This document shows, one piece after another, positions 1 to 9,501 of a stretch of DNA of 64,000 nucleotides. The translations under genes and the position numbers were made by a program. Position 1 is the stretch's first letter, and each line of letters opens with the position of its first letter. The notes beneath the pieces were generated by a model. The model saw only the letters and a list, made by a program, of their open reading frames with translations. It did no database searches and had not been told where the DNA came from. Source of the DNA: Medicago truncatula. Lineage: Eukaryota > Streptophyta > Magnoliopsida > Fabales > Fabaceae. The stretch is from assembly GCF_003473485.1 (NCBI RefSeq), contig NC_053047.1, positions 29,498,972 through 29,562,971 on the forward strand, given 5' to 3'.

Positions 1-111
1 AGTCCATTCTGTATATTCAGAAAAGTGATTTAGAACTTAATATTTGGGTTTATTGGAGTTGATTACTTGCGATGATGCACATTTTGTTAACGTTTTAAAA
101 TCACTTTCCAG

Positions 112-2394
112 TGCAGTGATAAGCTTGGTCTTAGTCTTGAGCTGGGTTCATTTATGGCTGGTGTTATGATTTCTACAACAGACTTTGCTCAACATACTTT
201 GGACCAGGTATTGTTCATGGTTGATTATTTTCAACTTTTATCAAAGTCATGAAACTTATTTTTTTTTGCATACACAGCTTTCATAATGTTTTTCTATATT
301 CTGTTGTTTTAACACACATTTATCTTGGAAACCATAGATACGTACTTCACTGAAATTTAATTTACATTGGTTAATTAATTATTAACTATTAATTTTCAAT
401 TAACCAGTTGTGTTTATCCATTCTTTGTTACATATTTTATAGCAACCTGTTACAATTTGCTTGTAAAATGTTTTGTGATGTCTCTATTGGACATTCGATA
501 TATTCTGCTCATAGCAGCTTTAAGGGAGTTGGTATCTTAAAATGAAGATGGATAAGACAGATTCATTGATTCTTTATTTACCTTTTTCACCTTTCATGGA
601 TTTGTTTTGAAGGATTCCTCATCCTCCTCCTTATTGTACTTCCTTTTTGCTCCATTTGTTTTTTGCCCCATGAAAAAAGTATTAATGACGTGTTTTGGAT
701 AATTTAGTGCTTCTGAAGTATTATTAACTACATTTTGCTTGTAATAAGATTAGAAAATTTCCACCTAACAAAATACATTTATACTTGTCTACTGTAGGTG
801 GAACCGATTCGTAACCTTTTTGCAGCTCTCTTCCTCTCAAGTATTGGAATGCTTATACATGTGCAGTTCCTTTGGAACCATGTGGATATCTTGCTTGCAT
901 CTGTTATTTTGGTTGTTGTTGTTAAGACTGCTGTTGTTGCTATAGTTACAAAGGCCTTCGGGTACAGTCTTAAGACAGCATTTATTGTAAGTATATAGCC
1001 AACTTGTTGGATTGTATATTATATTGGTTAACTGTACTGGCTTTCGTATGTTAACACTACCTGTCTCCATGATAACTTAGGTTGGTATCTCACTTGCTCA
1101 AATTGGAGAATTTGCTTTTGTTCTGCTGAGTCGTGCTTCAAATCTTCATCTTGTTGAGGTTTTTTTTCCTCTCTTCCTCTGCTCCATTAAGTTTGACATT
1201 ACAGATTTTCCTGCCGCTTATTTTGTTATTTCTGTTTATTTCTGCATGCCGACCTTATGTGGTAAATTGTTACGGAATATCTTTCCGTAGATGATTTATG
1301 TGCATGCATAGTATGACACATCCGATCTTTTAAATTAAGCATTTAATTTTCATCTAGTTTGCCTGTATCTAAAGATTTGCGGGCTTGTGCAATCTGATCT
1401 GACAATAGTTAAGAGGTATTAGAATTTGGGTGGATAAGACTTAACATAGGAAATGAATGTCCCGAATGGGGACCATAGAAGTGGGATGACCATAGATTTA
1501 ATGTTTTAGAGTTGAGTCAAGACAATCTCTGGTGGCATTGGCAAACGGCAAGGGTGGTTCCTTGCAAATGTAAAGGATTGAACTCTTCCATCAACTGTAA
1601 AGGATTTCCCTAATTGATGGATGTAGCAAGGAAACTGACAAATGTAAAGGATTGAACTCTTCCAACAACTTCATATTGGAAGTTGATTTTATTTTACCTC
1701 GTCCAGTTTCATCCTTGGATACAACACTTCACAAAGTAGAAGATGGTTTTTTGTCTACCAAATGGATATGCATTACAAGGTACATCAGCATAAAGAAGGT
1801 TTGTCTATCAGGCTTTCTTCTGTTGGTGTAATGACTTCAATGGCTACAAGAGAAATAAAGTTTACACGTTTTGGAAAATAATGGAGGCGATAGGGAAAGA
1901 GTGGAGGAGTAACTAATGAATTTGTCATGTGTATGTATTTGTTGAATATAGACAGTAGTAGGAAAGTGGTTTGATCTTTGTCCTGCAAAGACCCTAACTG
2001 AATTTCTGGGACATTACATTAAATCCCTGTAACTGAATTTTCTTCTTACCGGGCAGAATTACAAGTAAAATATAGTACAGCTGTATAGATGATCTGCTGT
2101 CTCTTTACATTTGTTGCCTTTATCCTTTCTTCTGTGATATGAATTGTCATTTTCTCATGCTAACTTACAACATTTTAGGGGAAAATGTATCTTCTCCTTC
2201 TAGGGACGACGGCTCTCAGTCTGGTAAGTTTCAATCATAGGTGTGTCCATACTTTCCTTCATTCCTATTGTTTAACCATAAATTTGATGATTTCCAACAG
2301 GTCACCACACCGCTTTTGTTTAAATTGATACCGGCTGTCATGAATCTGGGTGTTCTCATGCACTGGTTCCCTTCAGAAAATGGCACACAAATTG

Positions 2395-2487
<93 letters not shown>

Positions 2488-2891
2488 ACACGCATATATA
2501 TATATATATATATATATATCCTTGCAAGTAACTAATATCATATTCAGCTTGATTTTTGTTCCCTTTGCTTTTCCTATGTTGGTGGCTGGTACATTCCATT
2601 TCAAGAAATGTTATGCCTATGATGTTTCATACATTAAATACCTATGAAACACAGACACCAAACATGACATTAGTAACGATTCGATAACCACATGTCCCGT
2701 GTCACTGACACGTGTTGGATACCAGACACATCTTCAATATTCAATATGAAGTGTCCGTACTAAATTGTAAAACACTCCTTGATATATACTGTCTCTATGT
2801 ACCAAAAATCATACACAGTATAACAGCATAACTCACCTTTTACTCTTAACAGGGCAAATCTTTGATGATTGAGGCAAACAGAATGTTGTGA
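112..2891 (+). CDS. KEA: K+ efflux antiporter (KEA), C-terminal six exons; 5' part lies outside the window
   Basis: The gene encodes a CPA2-type K+/H+ antiporter of the plant KEA4/5/6 group, an endomembrane ion exchanger. Exons read from the sequence are 112-207, 798-986, 1081-1158, 2179-2223, 2301-2396 and 2853-2891. All are flanked by AG and GT, and all introns are phase 0. Diagnostic peptides are LGLSLELGSFMAGVMIS (exon 1), VEPIRNLFAALFLSSIGMLI (exon 2), SLAQIGEFAFVLLSRASNLH (exon 3), YLLLLGTTALSL and VTTPLLFKLIPAV. Together these form the last transmembrane helices of the exchanger domain. KEA-family proteins are several hundred residues long, so only the C-terminal part of about 170 residues is present. 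The final exon (GKSLMIEANRML, stop 2889-2891) is the least certain call. The fifth intron starts directly with a CT microsatellite. Assignment to the family is firm; the exact paralogue is not. Confidence 0.9.
2398..2519. repeat. (CT)n then (TA)n compound microsatellite at an intron start
   Basis: About 85 bases of uninterrupted CT dinucleotides are followed by CACACGCA and about 26 bases of TA. The tract begins immediately after the GT donor of the KEA intron that opens at 2397. Confidence 0.95.
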
Positions 2892-3554
2892 GTTTCCAAG
2901 TTTTTGATGACATCAAACAGAGTAGTGTAAGCAATTATCTACATTTCAGTGGCCAATGGAATCAAAGTTTCTTCATTACTGTTTCTGTTGTTGCAAGTTC
3001 CATGATGAGCTTCAGAAGAAACAGTCACTATAGTCGCCTACATTAAAGTCAGCGGAAGATCTCATGAATGTACATAATAAGCATATGATTTTTGTATTCT
3101 TTTAGCAAGCAATGTATATAGGATATTACACGCCTGTCTTGTTGCTAACGCTGATCTAATCACATCATAGACTGGTTAGCTTGTATCTGCTACTATAAAG
3201 TTGCTGTTGGATGATATGATTGCGAAATTTTTGAATGGAATTCGCTCTAACTTTTGTTTGAACATTCACCTTACCTTAGATTGTACTGTAACATATATGG
3301 AGCATTTGGATACAGATATTGATGAATAAATATGCTGGTGAACCAGTATTTTAAATTAGTGATGTTTGCAATAACATTGTGTAAATGTGTAATGATCAAT
3401 GTGGGGATCTAACTTCATCTGTTCTTATTGCAACACTCTTAACATGTGTAATGATCAATCTTATATCCCTAAATAGCGAAGTGATTCATTGGTTATTGTC
3501 AAATGGTTACAAATATATAGTCTTGCAATTAGGGTTGCAAAATTAAGAAACTCT
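2892..3554 (+). other. KEA 3' untranslated region and flank
   Basis: No further reading frame is seen. An AATAAA polyadenylation-type signal lies near 3326 (gatgaataaatatg), a plausible end for the antiporter transcript. The rest is AT-rich and featureless. Confidence 0.5.
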
Positions 3555-3640
3555 CCATTACAGTGGCCGGGGTTGAACCCCGAACACCCTACTTATTTAC
3601 CTTAAGAGGTGAATTTCTAACCACTGGGCAACTTTGACAA
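3555..3640 (-). mobile_element. tRNA-derived SINE relic
   Basis: On the minus strand there is an A-box-like stretch (gttgcccagtggttag). About 40 bases later comes a B-box-like stretch (ttcggggttcaaccccgg) with a self-complementary T-arm-type core. No cloverleaf with an acceptor stem is visible, so this is a tRNA-related head rather than a tRNA gene. The body and tail of the SINE are not delimited. Confidence 0.5.
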
Positions 3641-4929
3641 AAAAAATCGTCTTTAGCTGTTTTTTTTACGTGATCTTTGACTATTTCATATTATACAATG
3701 ATATTATCAATAATTTAAGATATTCATGAAAAAGATAAATAATTTTCTCAAATTAACATAATTTATTGATTTTTTGGCATTTACAAAATAATCTTACAAA
3801 GTGTTATTATTAAAAAGGAACGAAGCTGTAAATTTTTTTGCTATTTAAAACTGATTTTCAATTAAAAACAATATTTGGCAAATGATATTATGGTTCAATT
3901 TGACGAATTCACATACAGTTTTTCTTCTGAAATTATTTGTCTAACAATATGGTTTACTTGGTTTTTAATTTTCATGATAGTGTTGCAAATTATTATATCA
4001 TTTTCTACCTCACTAAATCGGGACTCCAACTCACAAGTTAGTAAAAAGGAAGAGAATTCTAAAGCTTTTATTTTATGGAAGAGATTGAAAACTGATATTG
4101 TGCATTTAGAACTTGGAGGATAAAAAACTTAGGATTGGGATAAAGTATCATGAAATCAATAGTTGAAATGAATGAACACTAGCAACAAATTTTTTCCGAA
4201 GATGAATGTAATTAAAGATCGTGGATCTTTCATTATTATTAACCATCGACTATATGCAGAAGAATTTAGTTTTGTTGTTAGGATTAAGAGTTTAGTTTGT
4301 TAATGTATTTTAGCTTTTGAAATTTCTATATATTGATAACATGCATTCGACTTTCAAAATGCAAATCAGATGATCATCTTCTTCCCGTCACTCTCTCCTT
4401 CTCCCTTCAAGACGCGGATGGGGAATGTCCAAACTCATAATCAATTTCATTCTACTCATGCAGTTGACATTACATATCCGCATGTTACAAGTACACCCCT
4501 AAAAAAAAATCCATATCTACACAATACAAGGTTAGGTTTGAGCCAAGGCTCTATATAACTCAATCGCATTCAGTTGACATTATTCAGCTTTCACCTCATG
4601 CAGACGAGTTGCACATGGTAAGAGATTACTATATTGAATCCAATTGCTTCTCAAGTATTGAGTTATCTCTCTCACCACTTGATGGAAGAGGTAAATACAT
4701 AAACTGCAATGCAAATAATACATCTCTGCTATATTTCACCATTTGATCTACAAAATTTGGAGATAAGGATGTATGTTCTTTCTTCAACCTAGCTGCTTGC
4801 ATAGTCTTTGAAGTTAATCAAGATAGAGATGAATAATCACGTTCATTTCTTCAAAAGGAAGCACCGTGACAAGTTCATGCCTTCAATTTGTGAGAATGAT
4901 AAGATAGTTTCTTTTGTTAGGGACTAATG
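3641..4929. other. Intergenic, no gene recognised
   Basis: The DNA is AT-rich. An 82-codon reading frame at 3875-4123 (+) contains one hydrophobic stretch but resembles nothing I know, and the frame at 4370-4558 is low complexity. I see no convincing exon or RNA gene. Confidence 0.5.
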
Positions 4930-6085
4930 AATGATCATAGATGGTAATGCGAGATGGACTTTTGAAGATAAATATACCAGCTCTTGGAAGCTTGATAAAG
5001 GGAATAAAGCTTCATTGGTGACTTGAGTATGCTCCAAATTCAGCCTTTGCAATTGTTTAAAATTTTGTTGGGCCGTTGGATGTGTGGTAAGACTAGATGT
5101 GATCAGATTAGAGAGCGTTCGGGGTATCACCTATAGTAGAAAAGACGGTGGAAAACATACTTAGGTTGTTTGAACATGTAGAGAGAATGTCTATAAATTT
5201 TGTAGTAAGGAGAGTAGATCAGATCACTAAAGACATAAGAACACCTAGAAAACTATCAGAGAAACTATTAAGAAAGATTCGGAAATTAATGAGTTAGACC
5301 GAGATATGATGTACGTTAGAACATTATAGCGTAATTTGATCCATGTAGCCGACCTATTTAGCGGGAAAAAGCTTGGTTGTTGTTAGAGAGAGCGAGGCCA
5401 AGTCAGACTTTCCCTCCTGCATCATGCTGATAAATAAGAGGGTAGTATCATCCACTGATGTCCGAGATAGTGATAGAATTTCAAGATTGGGAACATATCC
5501 AGCTAAAATTCCTAATCCAGCAGAGCTAAACTTTTTCCACTTTCCATCAATACATGCGACTATCTCAACAGAATCATCATACATGAGCTGAGATTGAGTT
5601 GTTATATCAAGCTATTTTGTGACTCTAGTCCAATCAAGATTTAGATGGTTTAACTTAGGGAACATATTAAGAACAGAAGCACCTTTGTTTGATATTTTAA
5701 TGTCCCAGAGTTCAATGTGTTGTAGATTTTTCAGTACCTGTAACGAAGCTAAAGATCCATGATCGACAGAAAAACTTCCCGAATCAAGATGAAAAGTGTT
5801 TAAGTGAGACAAGAAGCTTGATTCCTTTGGCAGTGATGCTGGTTTTGGAAATGTGCATAACTTCTTCGAATCAGGAATTAAAAATGATATGATTAATTTC
5901 AGCATCATTAACTTTGGAGAATCACTCAGCAAAGAGAAGAAGGGATTGATTCGATCACACTCAGCAATGTTCAAATAACGCAAATGGCGAAATGCTCACA
6001 AATATGCCATCCATTCTACATCGACAAAGTTATCGCCTCTCAAATCAACCTCTTCCACGCTGTGTTTGAAAACCTCGAGGAGGGA
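4930..6085 (-). pseudogene. Leucine-rich-repeat family pseudogene, interrupted by a LINE fragment
   Basis: Read on the minus strand, 6085 to 5392 gives LRR peptides such as LLEVFKHSVEEVDLRGDNFV, RYLNIAECDRINPFF and HLNLDWTRVTK, then DDSVEIVACIDG and NLEILSLSRTSVDD. The series resumes at 5062-4930 with LQRLNLEHTQVTNEALFPLS. The order matches a plant LRR protein of the Arabidopsis At4g23840 type, as I recall it. Disabling features are an in-frame TGA near 5997 (after VEWMAYL), a stop with loss of some repeats around 5600-5612, and LINE sequence at about 5063-5391. No N-terminal exon or start codon is convincing and the C-terminal end is missing. It is a relic, not a working gene. Confidence 0.8.
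5063..5391 (+). mobile_element. LINE C-terminal fragment inserted in the LRR pseudogene
   Basis: The plus strand encodes the tail motif common to a plant LINE group. It runs WMCGKTRCDQIRERSG, then VENILRLFEHVERM, then RRVDQITKDIRTP, ending in a degenerate 'HVADPT-stop-W-D-K-A-W' block at about 5340-5390. Several stops break it. LRR sequence of the opposite strand stops on one side and resumes on the other, so it is an insertion. Edges are accurate to perhaps 10 bases. Confidence 0.7.
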
Positions 6086-6421
6086 TGAGTGAAGGAGAAA
6101 ACGAGTGATGCGTCGGTCAGAAGAGAAAGCAAGCGATCGAGAAAGCGTCTATGTAACCACCATTTTATCAATGCTTTATATGCTTTTACATGCTGCTTCT
6201 ATGCAAAGTTTAACCAATTCTATTATGTTTTTCAACTTCCTCTTTCTTTCTCTATAGTGAGCGATTTGTGAAATGAAATGAGAAGATGAAAAAACAATGA
6301 AAACGACGGTCTTTCCGACTTAAAATTTAATTTTTTAAAAATAATGCATGGGTTAGTCACATATAAAGTCATGTATAGTTCATAAATTAATTTTAAAACA
6401 AAAATAACAAAAATATTTTAT
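6086..6421. other. Intergenic, no gene recognised
   Basis: Short AT-rich spacer between the LRR pseudogene and the first tRNA gene. On the minus strand it has T-runs just past the tRNA 3' end (plus AAAAA near 6406-6410) that could stop RNA polymerase III. Confidence 0.4.
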
Positions 6422-6504
6422 TGCAGGCTGTGGGGTTCGAACCCACGCGCACTCAGTGCAGTAGGTCTTAAGTCTACCCCCTTAGACCACTCGGGCAAGC
6501 CTGC
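6422..6504 (-). tRNA. tRNA-Leu (anticodon UAA), copy 1
   Basis: The minus strand folds into a type II tRNA of 82 bases plus discriminator A. The acceptor stem GCAGGCT/AGCCTGC is perfect. The D arm is CCC...GGG with AGTGGTCTAA in the loop, and the anticodon loop is CTTAAGA with TAA in the centre. There is a long variable arm (TGCACTGAGTGCG), and the T arm GTGGG-TTCGAAC-CCCAC is perfect. A long variable arm with UAA specifies leucine. T-runs follow within 20 bases. One oddity is an A-C mismatch at the base of the anticodon stem (GTAGA/CCTAC). This copy is the outlier of five and lies 26 kb from the others. Confidence 0.9.
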
Positions 6505-6805
6505 TTGAGATGTTTGAATTATGTATAGTTTCGTACTTAACTATACATTATTGTTTTACACAAAATAGACTAAGTACACTTTTTTTTTTTAAATTTTGTG
6601 GACGTGATTAATTTTTTGTTGTCTTTTTATTAGAAAGTAGATAATAGGTTATTAAATATATTAAATATGTTTAATATAACATTTGTTTTTAAAAAAACAA
6701 AATTGTTATATCATTTATATGATATATCAAATGAAATTGTAAGTTTTTATAAATGAGAGACTTAAATGCGACCTTGATATCTTATGTTATTTTAAAAGTC
6801 CATTT

Positions 6806-7421
6806 TAGTTCCATATTTTAATTTTTTTTTTATAGACTATAATGAAAAAGTTAAATAAGAGATTAAAAAAAAACGATGTACAGAAGAAAGATGGGGCTGG
6901 GGAACGAGTACATAACAATACTATCTTATATTACTCTTGGAAAGATGTATGTGAGACTGGACACAAAACGAGCCAAATCTTCATCTTTCACAAAGGCCAC
7001 CGTATCAACGATCTATGAATGATTTGCTCATAAGTTCCTCAACGTCATCCATGACCTTCCCAAGCTGCTGCTTAAGTTCTCGGCCAATTGGTTCCAAAAA
7101 TTTCAGGTCAACTTTGATAGGCCAGACCTTAAGGCCAAGTAATTTAATGGGAGTAACTTGACCAAATATGATGCATTCAGGACCAGCTGCTTCAACTATA
7201 GCGTCATCACCCAAACCATCCCCAATAGGGTCTGGATGCCTCATGATGGAAATTGCATAATCTGAAAAGGGATTCTGAGAAACGCGAAGAATTGGAGAGT
7301 GATGAATTTTGGGTATTGGTTTTGCTGAAGAAGATGAAGCTCTCCATGGCACGTCGTTTTGAAACGAGCTCTTCGACATTTTCAATTTTTTTATTTATCT
7401 ACCTATCTTCTATCTAGTTCC
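6806..7421 (-). mobile_element. Probable processed retrocopy with 7-bp target duplication
   Basis: The direct repeat TAGTTCC occurs at 6806-6812 and 7415-7421. Between them, on the minus strand, lie a short leader, the 126-aa frame, a 3' region and a run of ten A. The array units at 31-37 kb show the uninterrupted sequence 'tagttccattattttaaaa', which works as an empty site. Confidence 0.6.
7005..7385 (-). CDS. Small conserved plant protein of unknown function, 126 aa, intronless
   Basis: A continuous frame on the minus strand starts at MKMSKSSFQN or the second Met (MSKSSFQN). It ends with ELMSKSFIDR and a stop at 7005-7007. The peptides IPKIHHSPILRVSQNPFSDY and KVWPIKVDLKFLEPIGRELK are balanced and non-repetitive, and they resemble a small conserved plant protein that I recall without a name. 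There is no clear signal peptide or membrane segment. The 5' leader to the left duplication is only about 30 bases, there is no intron, and a T10 run (minus-strand A10) lies past the 3' end. These signs suggest a retrocopy, so it may be an expressed retrogene or a still-intact processed pseudogene. I cannot assign a function. Confidence 0.6.
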   Translation of the reverse strand: MKMSKSSFQNDVPWRASSSSAKPIPKIHHSPILRVSQNPFSDYAISIMRHPDPIGDGLGDDAIVEAAGPECIIFGQVTPIKLLGLKVWPIKVDLKFLEPIGRELKQQLGKVMDDVEELMSKSFIDR

Positions 7422-7657
7422 TCCGTTATTTTAAAATTTGTCAATTTGATTCCTTAATTTATAGTAATAGTTCAATTCGATCCTTAACTTTAAAATATGT
7501 CAATTTTGGCTTCTTTTTTTTGGTTACAAAGGAAAAGGAGACCGCAAGAAAACAAACAAGAATAAAAAAGAAAAGGACCAAATCTAACAGAAGCTGAATA
7601 TTCCCTAACAAAAGCTAACTATTATATGCACACTAAGACAAATTGTTTGTACCTTAA

Positions 7658-7995
7658 GGGTGCGTTTGGTTTGCAAAACAGTAAGTACTAGACAGAGCAG
7701 TACAATGCAGAACAGCACAATACAAGGCATAATAATACAGATCAAATTTTTGTGGTATTGAATAATTTCTTGTTTTATATGATTGTTTGGGGACAACATG
7801 CTATTTTGGTGTTTTAGACAATTGTACGTGGGACAAAAAGTTGTGTTGTGGTTTGGTGAGGGACACAAATTTCAGTTTTTGTTCTGTCCCTTGCCTCCAG
7901 TTTGTTCTGTCCCTGAAACAGTTTTACAAATCAAACACTGGACTATGGAGTTGTTCTGTCTTATCCTTCATTTTTTAACAAATCAAACACACGCC
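7658..7995. mobile_element. MITE, hAT-like ends
   Basis: The left end is GGGTGCGTTTGGTTTG and the right end, read in reverse complement, is GGCGTGTGTTTGATTTG, giving imperfect terminal inverted repeats over about 17 bases. The 338-bp block is missing from every array unit at the equivalent place. No clear 8-bp target duplication is visible. The reading frames inside are chance frames. Confidence 0.7.
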
Positions 7996-8655
7996 TTTGA
8001 AGCCAACATGTTGTTATTGAATTATCTTTTTTTCTTTAGGCTAAGTCGAGCCTTTAAGTTAGACCCCTTGTTTCGGTGACGAACCATATTACAAGCCTAA
8101 AGACCTTAGAAATGTTAACCCAAATGTTATTTTGGAGTTAGGCTTGTGTAGGTGTTTGAATATGTAAAATGTTTAAGTTTGGGGTTTGCTCTTGGAACTA
8201 GCAACAATATAAGTTATGGATAGGGGTACTAGAGAACAGAGAGATCACTGTTTGTCTCAAGAGAAGTTAAAAAAAAAGACGATTTATCAAAAATACCAGC
8301 TAAAAAAATAAAATAAAATTGTTACCAGACAAAGTTACAATTTTGATCATAGTCATGTCAATCCAATTCTATAGTATCTTAAAATCATTATAGGTTGTGG
8401 GAATCTTTTTGTTTAGACCAGTAGGATTTTCCTAACTCCAAGGTGTTTATTTTAAACCTACTTTCTAGACTATCCCACCTTTAACCTAAGCCCCGTTATA
8501 ATCCAAAAAAATCCTTAAAAATGTATATTGTGTTATTGACTTTGATTGATGTTTAGAGACTTTTCAAGTTTTGGTAATATAGTAGTTTTGCATGTTGAAT
8601 GTGTGAACCTTTCAAATACTCAATTATGTTGCGACAAATTGTGGAATGGATGTGT

Positions 8656-9501
8656 TACCAAGAAAATTAGCTCATCAATTGCTAACTAAGGAGATGAACT
8701 TTTGAATGACCTTTGGTGAAGGAAGTATTATTTTACTGTTAAATTTTATTTTTAAGTTTGTTCCTTGAGAACAAGAAACGATGCAAGTTTGAGGTTGTGA
8801 TGACACAATGTCACATATGAGTTTAGTGGTTATTTTCATGTATTTTTAGTACAGTATAGATGAATTTGCATGGTCCTAAAGTTGGAAAAAGACAGAAAAA
8901 GAGGAAACAAGGAATTAGAAATCGTGCCACGATTTTGTATCATTGGGGCACATTTTTTTTGCCAAATCCAAAAGTTTCATTTGACAAAAATCGTGCCACG
9001 ATTTCCTATAATTGGGAAACGATTTTGGAGGAGCGCCGATTTGAATTTTGTGTGAAATCGGGCCACAATTTTAAGACTCGGGACACAATTTTAGTGATAT
9101 AAAATTAAAACCTATTAAAGCCACATGTGTTTTTGAGACAAGGGTTCGAAGTTTTGGAGTGAAAATGACATTTTTGGTGTTGGAGATCTGGAGAACCGAT
9201 GGGAGACCATCAAAACTCATAGCCAGTCATCCAATTTATGAAATGAATCCTCCTTTGTTACTAGTTGTTTATGCTTTAGTCATGAGTAACTAAATCCATT
9301 GTGATTAGGTCATAGATGATTATGTTCTAGCTTGTTGGCTATGTAATCTATAAGACTATAACTCTATATCAATATGATTGCAATTCTAATTTATTCAGTA
9401 AATTTATTGTCTAATGCTTTTATGATTTTGACCCAGTATAAATTGAACTTAGAGATTTTATGACCGATGACACCAATTTATAACTTAGATTTATTTATGC
9501 T
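8656..9501. other. Intergenic, degenerate repeat-like DNA
   Basis: No gene is recognised. The motif ATCGTGCCACGATTT recurs at about 8921 and 8990, with diverged forms (gggccacaattt) further on. This suggests a decayed repeat of unknown class. Confidence 0.4.

Larger units (their letters stand above)
6505..8655. repeat. Proximal copy of the tRNA-Leu spacer unit, broken by two insertions
   Basis: The DNA past the tRNA gene matches the spacer of the 31-38 kb tRNA array in the same orientation. Shared blocks include tattttaaaagtcca (6.79 kb), caaaggaaaaggaga (7.53 kb), cttgtttcggtgacgaacca (8.07 kb) and ttgcgacaaattgtg (8.63 kb). Two segments are absent from the array units: 6813-7414 (small gene, probable retrocopy) and 7658-7995 (MITE). 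Conversely, an internal roughly 200-bp duplication of the array units is single here. Confidence 0.75.

Noticed and set aside
2241-2604. Frames with Ser-Leu or Glu-Arg dipeptide runs (both strands)
   Set aside because: They are translations of the CT microsatellite and flanking KEA exon/intron sequence.
3555-3640. A tRNA gene on the minus strand
   Set aside because: The A and B boxes are there but no acceptor or anticodon stem forms; a SINE head fits better. The same applies at 48095-48180 and 49012-49100.
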